From: Taeniopygia guttata
Taxonomy: Eukaryota; Chordata; Aves; Passeriformes; Estrildidae
Direction: 5' to 3'
NCBI RefSeq assembly: GCF_048771995.1
Contig: NC_133027.1
Coordinates: 55,613,501 to 55,677,500, forward strand
DNA length: 64,000 nucleotides
Positions 44,867 through 57,060 of the stretch are shown here, in pieces (positions within the stretch are counted from its first letter, which is position 1; each line of letters starts with the position of its first letter). Position numbers and translations under genes: made by a program. Below the pieces are notes generated by a model. The model was not told the DNA's origin and did not search any database. It worked only from the letters and a program-made list of their open reading frames with translations.

Positions 44867-47800
44867 TGATAACAAAAATGCTCTTTACTCACACTTCAGT
44901 AATGATTTCAATACAACTGAGAGTATTTTATCAAGAAAGGTTCTTCCATGCAAGGGAGTCTTCTCTGGGAAGACCTATGAGCTGGAGAAGCAGTAATTTC
45001 TTCCAGGCTACTTTAGAGATCTGTCTCACTAGTCCCAAAGCAGGCGGATGCATCTGGGTTTGTCTTCTAAGATCCTGGATCCATATAATGTGCATGCACA
45101 AATTTCCTGCAAAATGCGTACATTATTTTGCTGCTCAGATGGGGATTTTCCAGGCTAGATTTCTGGATCTGTATGTCGATTATGAACTGAAAAGTTAGGA
45201 AGAGTACACAGCAGTTGGGTTTGTGTTTGGATATTTAAGTCAGCTTAAATAAAGCAGTTCCTAGTATTGTCTCCCTCCTTTCTGCATGTCTGACAGTGAT
45301 GAGCTGAATGTTGTGCTCCTGTTATGGCAAAGGCATGTAATAACAGCCTTTGGGAAACCATCAGGGTCAATTATTGTCACTGACTATGCCTAGGATAGCG
45401 AAGGCTCCTTTTGTCTGAGTGGCACAAGACTGCCACATGTTATCAGTAAGCATGTAATAGAGGTCTACTACACAAGCATCTTTCCGTAGCTTGGAAGATA
45501 TGACTTGGAACTATATGGAAGTGTCCATGTGAAAAATCTAGACACAGCTTTTAGCCAATCTTAAGTGCTCAGGGTGTTTGTTCATGGTTGCAGTTTGCAG
45601 CAGGATCCTTCAAAGATACTGAATAATTGCAACAAATAGACTTTTGCCAATATTAACAACAAAAATACCAAATGGTCTATCCTGTTGTCTGGCAGTAAAG
45701 AAATTATATTTCAAATTATGTAGTAGGCAACTTCTGAATTTAGCTACCACAGAAATGTTGAGTGCCCTCTGTTCTGACCCATTCTTTCACCCACTCATCA
45801 GCTCAGCTGTGAAAAATTGCCAAAGGCTTGTGTTGAACCTTTTCTCAAATTCACAGTTATTTGAAAGGCAGAAGCATCAGAGTTTTCAGGAACCCTGTAT
45901 GCTCTCAGCTGGGATGTGCCTCTCTTCCAACCACACCCTGGGATGTCAAGGCAGCCTGAGAACCCACATGCATGTGTTTCAGGGCAACCTGGTGGTGTGT
46001 CTGGGGCTGGGGCACTTATGACCCACTCTGTCTTATGGTGGCTGTGCTAGTTGGCTGTACTGAACAAGCATGGAACAGTCCATGACTTCTGAGAGGACTG
46101 CAGCAAGCCTTCTTGCTTCTTGCTGGTGTCTTACTGATGCCCTAGGATAAGGAAAATGAAAGAGTAAAGGAGAAGTCTAAATGAGAAGTCTAAATAGAGC
46201 ACCAGTGAAGTGATTATTTTGGCCTCTGGGCAAGTGATGGTAGATTCTTTCTATAGAGAAAGAATAGTGATGTGATGTGAAAGGAAAAGGAAAATCTTGT
46301 TCTGTAAAATCCTGTCCTCCAGCTGAACCTGGAGGATGTGATCAGCTGCCAAATCTGCCAGAAGCTGCAAGTGTATCTGACTAGTTAACTCCCACAGATC
46401 TTACATATTTCCTACAAATCAAACAGTTCTCATAACCAGATGCTTTTTTTACTTTCCCTTTTGATTTTATTATCATCTGCCATGTTTTTTTCATTGCTTG
46501 CATAGGTATCTTTGTTGGTTTGATTTTTTTCCGTGATTTCTAGCATGTTTGCATTTGTTATTTTAATTTTTTTGGCATTTACCTTGGTTAAATTACATTC
46601 TATCCCTGACATTCCAGGCTGTTTGCGCATAGTTGCATGATCTAGTTCATCTTTCTGCATGCTCCTCTACCTCTTTATTCACTTTGTGTGGTCCTCAATG
46701 TTTGCAGCTCTATCAGCCACTATTTCAAATGTCAGGCTCAGTTAATGAGCTCAGTTGTACAGAACCTTTTTCTTTTGATATTTGCTCTGTTAATTCTTGG
46801 TCACAGTTTTAGAAAAAAAAAACAGTTGTCCTTTTACTTTATCAGGTAGTTGGCTTACTGTATGGTTACTGCACTTCTTTCATTGCCATTAAAATAGTAA
46901 TTACTCTTTTCACATTTTAGTCACATAATGAATTTGAACTCTTGTATAAATATATACATATGCACACTAATCTAGCTGTCTAACCCATTTACTTTACCCA
47001 TGATTTTCTAGGAAGTGCCTTTTCTGCAGAATCAAAGCCCTTGAGGTTTTTATAAGGAAGTGAAAGAGCTTAGTACCTGTGTTCAGAATCGGCGCATTAT
47101 GACAACTTCTCACAAAACTGGAGACTGGTTGCACTTCAGGCATGCTCTGGTTGGACTAATCTGGACAGTCCTGACTGTTCCATAATGTCTGCTATATTTT
47201 AAAGCTGCCTCTTACTCCATACTTATATTAGCACTGCTGCCATATTTCCTCTAGAAGTAACGTGTTAAATTGTGACCTTTGAACACAACTGTGGGGAAAG
47301 AGGAATCATAAATAAAGATTTGTTTAAAAGTGTTCTGTATATTTGCTGTGAATTTTAGTGAATGCCTTCAAATATGCATAGATAATTTTAGTGTTGCTTT
47401 TACTTGTTGCTTTAACTGCCTAAATAAATCTATTTGAAGTAATTTGGCAATGTGTTGCTAGCCTTCTACTGAAAAAGTAATTAACTGGTGTCATTGTATT
47501 TCACTCTTTCCCCTACACTCTGAACTGAAAACTTTATGGTGAGCTGCTGACAGCTTCCTGTAGCTACACTTTCAGCTTAATCCTCATCTCCCAATTTCTT
47601 CTTCCTGTTTTGTTTTACACAGAGTTGGCAGTTTTGCAGTAGTTTCCTAAAAGAAAGAGTAACTCATACTGTATCTGTTTTCATTCAGTAGTCTACTAAG
47701 TTTTACTGACCCTTACTTTCTTTTCTCCTCAGCAATGTGTTCATAAATTTGCCTAAATGTTTAGACATGCCAGACTGACTGATAGCTACAAATGTTCTGT

Positions 47801-50800
47801 GATTATCTGAGAAGATTCCAAAGCCAGAAATTTAAATTTCACAGTAACTGGAAAAACCTGACTATATTTTCTGTCATTTGGACTTTTAACTTCTTGTTGG
47901 AATCATCTCTTGATAGTTTATGCTCTCTATATTTGTATCACAGTTTTTAACAAGGTGCCTCAAACAATCATGGTTATGCATTCACTTTAGATTAAATGTG
48001 CCTAATTTGTAAGTGCTTGATTCTGTACATTATACTACTGGCTTTGTGTAAAACAAGAGAACATTCATTAATATACACTGATATTTATCTCTTTAATTAA
48101 CAATGACTATATCCAGGCTAAAGCAAAGTAAGTAAAACATTTATAGCATGAGGGGATGTAACAATAAAGTAAATGAGGACCTCAATGAGCAAAAAAATGA
48201 CAAGTCTTTGTGAAGAAATTGGAACCTATAATGCATGCTAATAATAGTTTGCATCTCCTTCTAAATTAAAATGCTAGCTAGCATCAGTCAGTGTTGACAT
48301 CTGTCATGATCATATGAGTCAACTGAGATAATGTTTTAAATTACATGGGCAATTACAGGGTAGGTCAAATATGTTAAATCACAGATATATAGGCTTTACA
48401 AGGAGGGCACTGAAAATGCACAACACAGCAGATAAACCAGCATATTATCAGCACTGCATCCATTAATAGGTCCTTAACTAGGGCACCAGCCTTAGCTAGC
48501 ATTACTGTTGATCAGTCCTCATGTGCGAGAAATATTCTAATTTTCCTAAGTCCTGGCAGCTTACTGTTCCACAAGCTCTCTGTTAGGAACTCAGTCTAAC
48601 TGGAACCACTGAAGGGAGGTGTTTTTCTGCAAAATAGCACGTCAGACATATGGTGATTCGTAGAGGTAAAATGAACTAAGAGAAATTCAGCCATATTTCA
48701 GGGGACTCAGTCCCATGGATGAGCTGTGTATGTTTAAAATGTAGGGCAGCAGTATGGAGTGTAGCTGTCTGAGGTGAGGGAGGCAGACCTTTTAAGGGTC
48801 ACAAGTTATGTGCTGTATGTGAAGTCCCATGTGTGAACAAAACTTGGACATTCTGGAAGCAAGTAGAAGTGAGGAGGTAGCAGTTATTCTGTTCTGTTTA
48901 GCTGAACTTTCTTCATGTACTACCAAGGAATTGTTATGTGTTTTTTTACCTATAACAGAATTGTTTGGCTTTAACCCCCAATAATGTTTTTGATGGTAGA
49001 ATAAAAAAAGGAGTTACTATGCAAGTCATGTATCCCGTGTAGGTGAATTCTGCTACCAAAGTTTAAGATTCAGTTCCAAAAATTGGCCTACAGTGTTTCA
49101 GCATGTCTTTCTCCTAGTATCTCACTGCTCGTAGATTACTTTGCTCCTAGTAGGTTCCTTCTGTTCACAATACCCTTAGTTTTGGGTACTACTAAGAGAG
49201 TGCATTATTATAATGCAAGTAATAATGGAGCTGGTTACAATTATGGAAGAAATTGTTTGTGATGGATAATTTGCGTAAAATAAGTGGCTTCATATTTACA
49301 TTTCTGTTGTTTTACACATGTGAAATAGTAATCTGTGTCTTGAAACTGCTGCTCTTGTATGTACTTTGTAACTTGTGTTTACCCATCAATAGGCTGAGTA
49401 GCAGTGTGGATGCTTACAGGTTCTGATGATGCCCCCATGTGGATGTCTGGCAGGATCATTCTAGTCTGCAGTTGAAGACATAATTGAGGTTTACTGTTAA
49501 TTGACTAATAGTTTGTTTCTGTGTCATCCATAAATGGACAAAAAACTTGGACTGTGTGGTATTTCAGAAGTATTTTTGAACTATGTTTTCCATTCTCTGT
49601 GAAATAGTGCTTGACTATCCCTTTTTTTATCTAGCATTTGAAACTATTGTTGACATACTAGAAATAGCATCATACTAACTAGTTTGCTTATTTTTGTGGG
49701 ATTCTTGAGATCCAAGAAAATGTTCACTCCATTATTAGTGTCCTAATAATAGCTGTGATATGATAGCCTAATTGATTTTGCTAACATAGGATAACCTAAA
49801 CCTCATACACTTATTTTTCCACCCCTGTGAACGAATATAATGGTATTGTAATTGAGAGTCCACCTGTACATCTGAATCACCAAAAATTAGTGTTAAGATG
49901 CTGGAACTGTCTTTAAATGTGACAGCTCAGGTACTGTGACCTTGCCAACTATAACAACAGAGACCTTTGGAGGGGCTGATTTGTGTTGCTACCTGGCAGA
50001 GTAGATTAACTTGCATGAAGGTCTTCAGTGTAAGAAACATCCTAATGCTGACCCGTGTTTTCAGAAGAAAATTCAGAAGGAAATGACAGACAAGGTGAGG
50101 GTGATGGTAGCTTAGGACCACACTTGTGCCATGGCAAATGTTTCTCTTGGCCATATAAATTCTCACTCCTTATGGCTGGGGTGCTCAGGGACCCCACATT
50201 CCAGTTCTCCTTCTAAAGGCACCTTGCATGGACTTTACTAATGATATGGAAAGAAGTTCCCTACTGGTGGAGGGGCCTGGCACTCAGGACACCTCAATTC
50301 CCAGACAAGTACCTTGACCACTAATTTAAAATTAAATGGCCAGACTTAATGAACAAGTGGCAGGACTAGGTCTGTGGCTTTCACAGTTACTTTTTGGTCC
50401 TAGGTCCTTAAGTTCTGTTGAGCACTTAACGTAATTTTTGTACCTCTATCACACACTGAGATCTTCTAATACAATTACACAGTATAGATAACTAAGTACT
50501 CTTCAGGGTACTCTTGCATTATTTAGACTCTTGCATTATTTATGTGTAAAAAATTGGTACAAGGTCTTTTGACAGTACACACGGTGTGCTAACTCCTGCT
50601 CCTTTGAGTTTGCATGTTTTATAGAACAGGAAGTATTTTCTAGGTCAGGGCAAAAGTGTTGCTCAGACATCTTAGTTGTGGAGCAAATAGGTTTGATTTC
50701 ATATCTAATATGGATTTTATTTAAGCCTTCTGTGAAATACCTGCTCCATTTTGTTCCTGGTGCTACTTGATCTTACAGTCATTGGACTTGTTTGCAGTGG

Positions 50801-52989
50801 GAAATTACAGTTGTTACAATCTGCAAATTAACTTGATTAACTGAGCATGTAGTGCAGATAAGGACATTTGTTTGGTGTTTGGTTTTTAGAGATGCTTGCT
50901 TCCTACATTTGGTGTGTGTCCAGGCTGGAGAATTTGCCTTTTACTAAATCAAGTTACATATTGCTAGTTAAGCTGGATGATATGTGAGTGTAAAATGGTA
51001 GCCAGAGCACCCCAGCATTGCTGTTCTTTTACCTCTACACCAAGTGTCAGTCACTGTCTTATTCAAAATTTTGTGTGTAAGAATTGAAGAAGCAGCAATT
51101 ATAGGACTTGAAAATGAAGGTATTTCCTAACACTTCCAATCTTGTTTCATGTTTTATTAGGAAACTGAGCTTATCTGGAGTGCTGAACCCTGGAGTGTTT
51201 AGTCACTTTTCCTTTGCAGTAGATGACAGAGAGCAAATCCTTTACTCTGCTTTTACACATTTAGTCTTTCAGAAACATCTAGAGACCTTTATAAAATTTA
51301 TGTAATGACTTGTGGTTGACAACTGGTCTCTGATCTGCATTGTGTGAACTTGTTTCACAATTTAAATTAGTTCTGTGTATTTTAGATTTCAGTTGTAGGG
51401 TTGATAGGCTGCAGTATTACCTCGAAATTTTCAATTTCTTCTAAAAGGGGCTCCTTTTTCTTCTTGGTGATGTCTAAAATATAAAAACTAAAAAAAACCC
51501 TGTCATTAAGGGCAGTTGTCACCTTGCTCAGTTTAGGCTAAAAAAATCCTAGCTGTTTTTTAGAAGAAAAACTCTTACAAACTGGATAATGAAAGAAAAT
51601 AAAAGCAGCAGTAAAACCTTGTTATCCAGTTTTTATTTTTCTGTGTGCGTATTCTGAAGATTTTTTTTTCCTCTAGGAAGAAAATTAAAAAACTTTAATT
51701 ATCAATTGCATTTTAAGCAACTATTCTTCAAATAGTGTAAAGCTACTTGTCATTTTTGTTTCCCTGGTATTTTTTTAGCTCCTTGCTTTTTGCTGTCAGT
51801 CTGTAATAGATTTTGGAACAAGATGTGATGTATATGTGCATAGGAAGTGGTAATTTTTATGCATAAGTAAAGAAGGTATAGGTGCACACTTCCAAAAACA
51901 AGCTGCAGCTCTGAATTTACTGATAATTTAATACAGTGGATACAGAGGTTATGTAAGCATTCCACAAATAAGTACATGCAGTGCCTGAGATCTTGTGTTT
52001 CTTTAGTTCGTCATCTAGGACTTTAACTAAAATGGTACAGATAGAGAGAGACGGCTGAGAATTCAGGACATCACACATGGCAGTGGTGAGACAGGTGGGT
52101 TTACGCTGTGTGAGACAGGTGTTTTGTAACCTGAGAACATTCTTGATTCACTCTATAATGACTGGGAAGCTGCTCTAGACATAGGAGACCTGGCAGCAAC
52201 CTCGTGTTTCGTGAGTTTTACATTGGTAAATTCCTCGACTTCTGTAGACCCACACCTGCTCTACTGCAGTGTGTCAGCAGACAGAGCTGTGGATGGAAAT
52301 TTAAAAGTGAGTTCAACTGGGCCAGGCAAAAGCTGGCAGACCAAATCTAGGCCAAGTCATAGAGCAGCATCTTGAAAATAAAATACAGAAACTCAGGTTC
52401 CTTCTTTCCCTCTTTGATGTGTGTTCTGTGCTTTTGTGAGTAGCTAACGAGCTCTGTGTAATGCTGCCAATATTGAATGTTGCTGATTTTGCACAGAATT
52501 ACAATAGGTGACCCGCTGAAAGGATCAAGCTGAAGGAGAAATAATTGCAAAGAGGATAAGCAGCTCAGGCATTCATCTTTATGCAGTATTGCTGGGTTTT
52601 CACCTTACATTTGACCTTGGCAAAATAGTTGGAATAATTAACGTATATGGCAAATATGGTAAGTGGTGAAGTAATTCAAAAGGGATTTTTTTCGCTGTGA
52701 TTTAAAGTATGGAGTCACAGCACTCCCCAAAGCTGAGTAACAGACACCTCACTTATCCTACAATTATATTTATCAGTATTTCTAAGTTCACAATTTTTAG
52801 TTCAAATTCCCTAGTTATTGCTTTATTACTATTTCACATTTGTTTAGAGCCAAATAAAAGCCCAGGTGGTTTCAAAAACAGAAGTTCCACATTAATAAAG
52901 TGTGAAGAAAGATGTTTGCAGATTGCAGCAAGTTCAGCATGGTGCTTCAGGGAGGCCAGGACCTGAAGCTGTCTTCTGAGAACATACTG
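44867..52989. other. Intronic DNA, no gene seen
   Basis: Long AT-rich stretch almost free of recognisable repeats. The segment 48050-48540 has octamer-like and homeodomain-like words and is noted as a possible enhancer in the findings. A tandem duplication of ACTCTTGCATTATTTA lies at about 50509-50541. No supported exon. Confidence 0.45.
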
Positions 52990-53235
52990 AACTGAGAAGC
53001 TGAATCCTTCTTCAGGGATTCAGCCCTGAGGAAGAGGAGGCTCTGGGAGGACAAACCCCCAGTGCAGAGGAGTGATCAAGAAGCCAGAACCAAGCAGATG
53101 ATCTTAGGACATGAGACAATGACACACACAAGAGGTGCAAACTGGATAAAGGAAGGAACTTTCTCTCCCTGAAGCAGAGAAAAAGATTTCTAAAGGACAG
53201 AGAGGGTTGTATTACTGCCAACAGAAACGGAATCC
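52990..53235 (+). mobile_element. Possible heavily decayed CR1 fragment
   Basis: Words such as AGGAAGAGGAGGCTCTGGG and ACAAGAGGTGCAAACTGGA resemble the CR1 3' region in the right order. The match is loose and could be misleading. Confidence 0.35.
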
Positions 53236-55879
53236 TTGTGATGACTTGGGTATTGATCAGTTGTATCTCTGTAAGAAAGGTCTGGTCCCTGTCCAGTTGA
53301 GAGAATTACTTAATAGTAATTACATACAGCTTTATTAGACTAGTTTGGTGGTTTGGTATGGGTTTCATTTCCCCCCCTCCAAATAATAGTAGAGGTTCAA
53401 GGCTTTCTTATTGTAATTGCTGTGATTTGATGCAATTTTATAACTTCTCCACTGAGTTGTTATGCAGGCAGTGTAAGAGCTTGAGAAAAGCTAGGTTAGG
53501 AAATTAGGTTACTCACAGGCATTCTTTTGTTTTCCTTGCTGTGCTTTAGTACAAGGCGGTGGACTGTCATAATGATCATGACTGAGAATGCCATGGTCCA
53601 CATTTACTAATGAAACAGAATGAATTTGAGTGCAAATAGTTATTTAATATATCCACTATGGAGTCAATGTGTCTCCTTCAAATACTTACTACAACTGAAA
53701 TTTGCATCCAATTCACTTTGATGGAAAGGAGCTGTGACCCTTTATTTATACAATGCAAAAATACCCTTTGTGTGTGCTTTAAAATGACATGGTATAGTTA
53801 TAAAAATTCATATAAAAACAAGATTTTGTAACTCTCATTAAAACCTGGACTTGTTTTTTAAAAATTCATTTTCCCTTCTTAGTTTGCTTGAGTTCCCAAA
53901 TTTGTATGGTAGGACAGTGAAAAAGTTCTGATGTGCCATGCCTAGTTGTCTTTCACAGATTCTGCAGAGGTAACTGCTGGGGCCCTGTAGTCTTGCTTCA
54001 ACCAGTACAGTGCAGATGTGAAAATCATTGCCAGTTATAGATTTTTAAAATAACTGGATCACTGTCAGACCTCAGATTTCCCAACAGATGTGTCCTTAAT
54101 AGCAAGCTTTTATTTTTCAGTTATGACTGCAAAGATTTGACTGTTTAACATGGTACTATTGTAAAGCAAATACAGACTGTTGGATACAGCTGTATGGTCT
54201 ACCAACATCTAGGGAACCTTCTCTTTTAATGTCTGCAGTGGACTTTCTGCTTACTGGTGCCACTTGGACACCCTGGTGCTCTTGCCTTGCCTGACCTGTG
54301 GGCAGCTTCCCTTTCTTTTTTTTGTGCTGTGAAACCACTTGCACAATTTGGCCTGCTTCCACAATCTGATTGGCAGCCAGGAGGTTTAAAGGGCGTGATT
54401 AGTCCCTAAGCTTATCCCTTTACAGCCTAAAAGAGACACCATTAAAGGGGATTTGAACCCAAATGGGTTGGATTCACCTGGAGATTTCAAAGCTTTAATG
54501 TTTTAAATGTCACATTATTGGCTTTTGCTAGCATGACTTTGAAATGCCAGCTGAAATTACAAGATTTTTAGTGCCATATTCCACATGCTTTCTTCTCACC
54601 TATTATCAATGGAAGTGCTCTTAAAATACCCCATAATTATGAATGCAAAAGATGGTTCTTGCTTGCTTGCTTTGTTTTTTAACGTGTTCAGCCAGGTCAT
54701 TTTTTGATGAGTGGATAGGAGAAGGGAGAATAATTTTAAGGTGGTTTTGTTGGTGTGCTGGGCTGTTGGAGGGGGCTGCTTGTTAAACTCTGCTAAATAA
54801 AAAACTGCTGCTAAATAAAATTGTAATTTGAGATGGTTTTCTCTGCTTCTTGTGGAGCGACTCTCTGTTGGCTATTGCTGTATTGTCTCTACCAGAATGA
54901 TTAATCCCTTTGGGCCTATAAAGTTGGATATTTCTACCCTTGGAATAGAACAGATTGTACCAGATGACAGCTTCTATGCAGAGATAGCATATTGATACAT
55001 ACATTGTTCATCAAGAGAAAGTATAGATGTGTTAAATACAGCTTAATATTCATTTGTTTACTCAGTTACTTCTTCTATTTTGATTTTCTCATTTGCATTC
55101 TTGATTATGAGAAAAATTTTATGAGTAAACAGTCTGTCACCTCCTTAATTTCTGGGACTCTAGGTTTATCAAATGTGAAAGAAACTTTCCCTGATATTAA
55201 AATTCGTGTTCTTGTTGAAATTCAAAATTTAGTAATTTAAATGATAACAAATCAAATACTGCTGGGAAATAAATTTCTTAATAAGCTGAAAAAATCAGAT
55301 AGGAAATGTTACAGTAATGGAAATCATATTCTGATTCTGATTACTGCAGTAATGTTTAATTTTTTGCTGATACACAAGAATTGAACTGTTCAGAAGGCTT
55401 TACATCAAGTTAAACTACAGGGAAATAACATGTAGAGTTCTGATCATTTCACATAATTCTCAGTCATATTTCAAAGAATAAACGAGAAAAAAGTTTGCTT
55501 CCTGTCTTTGCTGGGAATTTAAAATTAAGTGAAAGATCTCTGTATAATTCAAATTATTTTGCATGTATTCAAAAGACTAAGTTGTAGGTAGAAGTAAGAA
55601 CTTATATAATAATAAAATAGTTGAACGAATTCAATAAGGCATTAGTTTTCAGGCATTTAAAGTAGAAGCTTCAAGCTTTAAAGCTTACTGCAAGTTGAGA
55701 GTTGATAATAGTTACTGAAAGATTAATTAGATTTTTAATAGTTAGGCCATCTCTGAAAAAAAAAAGTTACTTGGCAGCAGTACAGGTCATCAGGCAGGAA
55801 AGATGGGTATTAAGGTGGTGGCCTCTTAGGTCAAAGAGAGAAATAAATAGCAGTGGAATGAGAAGTTAGTTGGAGCTAC
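53236..55879. other. Intronic DNA, no gene seen
   Basis: AT-rich; a small imperfect duplication around CTGCTAAATAAA at about 54789-54820. No exon or mobile element recognised. Confidence 0.45.
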
Positions 55880-56530
55880 TAGAACATGCTGAGAAATCCA
55901 TTCCTTCCAGTTGCTCTGTGCTCTGCAGCCGCCAAAGGGACTGAGCAGAGCACTACCTGCGCTCCTGCCCTATCAACCACTTGACACAGTGGCCTAAAGT
56001 CCCTTTCAATTGCCCTGACACTGCTCTTTTCAATCTCATCACTGCCAGCCTGGAGCATCAGCAGTGGGCAATAACCAGAGGGCTGAATCAGCCCCGGGAG
56101 TCTCTCAGCAGTATCCTGTACCTGGGCCCCAGGGAGCAGCAGACCTCCCTGTGCGATGGCTCCAGGTGACATATGGGGCCCTCTGTCCCCCTCAGGAGGG
56201 AATCACCCGCTATGACAGCACTTCTTTTCTTCTTAATGTCCAGGGGTGGTGATTGCCTGACAGACAAAGTGTAATTGGGAGGCTCCCTGGGCAGATCATT
56301 TTCTTCTAGGTCCTCTGGCTGACCCTCTAGATACAGGGCCTCATACCTGTTCTGAAGTGGCACCTGGGTAGGTTATGGGGGTCTGAAGGAATTTTTATTA
56401 CCTCTGTGAATAAGGACCCCATTCTACTCCCCTTCATCCACCTGGTGTCCTCCTATTGCCTGACACTGGGAGGCGTGGGACTCCTCTGACTCTGGGTGGG
56501 CGTCCCTCAAGAATGGAAAGGTGGAACTCC
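55880..56530 (-). mobile_element. CR1 ORF1 (esterase domain) remnant, minus orientation
   Basis: On the minus strand two overlapping frames (56088-56363 and 55879-56172) read as one protein broken by a frameshift near 56100-56170. The first includes SAVIAGDSLLRGTEGPIC; GDSLLRG is the nucleophile-serine block of the SGNH/GDSL-type esterase domain known from CR1 ORF1. The second includes LIQPSGYCPLLMLQAGSDEI, a later conserved block. This is the 5' part of a CR1 element. It lacks the reverse transcriptase, so it is a broken retrotransposon piece, not a host gene. The right edge is uncertain. Confidence 0.75.
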
Positions 56531-57002
56531 ACCAATCTATTTATATTATAAACAGCATTTAATGAGCAGCACTCATATATGCCTGGTATGTGACAAAACT
56601 TAACAGATTTGCAGAATAAATAATATGTATCTACAAGGTCTATTGTAAATACAGTATTTTTTAAAATACGGTTTTCGTATTAATATGCACTTCATTGTAA
56701 TTGGTTTGGTAAAGCTGTCAGCATGAAGTGAAACCATCTCATACCAATATGTATTTTAAAAATATTGATTTTATTAGATGCAGAAGAGATCAAAATTGTA
56801 TTATTACAAATTATTATTTACAAACCTAATAGTGATTTTTTTTTTTTCTGTAAAAGAAAGTACAGTAATATTGATGGGAACTCAAGAAATAGGAAAGAGA
56901 CTCTTCCTATGCACAAACTTGTATCTTTTGGCAGTCAGACTTTTTTCTCCCCTGAGCCTGATTTCTGATGCAGTCAAAAGGAACAGAGGAATATGTTCCC
57001 CT

Positions 57003-57060
57003 GAAATCACAGAATCATAGAATGGTCTGGAACCCAGCTGTGTGCCTTGAGAGATCTTAC
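57003..57060 (-). mobile_element. Short CR1 3' tail fragment, minus orientation
   Basis: ATCACAGAATCATAGAATGG is the reversed CR1 tail, followed by a few tens of poorly matching bases. Confidence 0.7.

Noticed and set aside
45644..46021. 125-codon + strand open frame
   Set aside because: No domain and no supporting signals; taken as chance.
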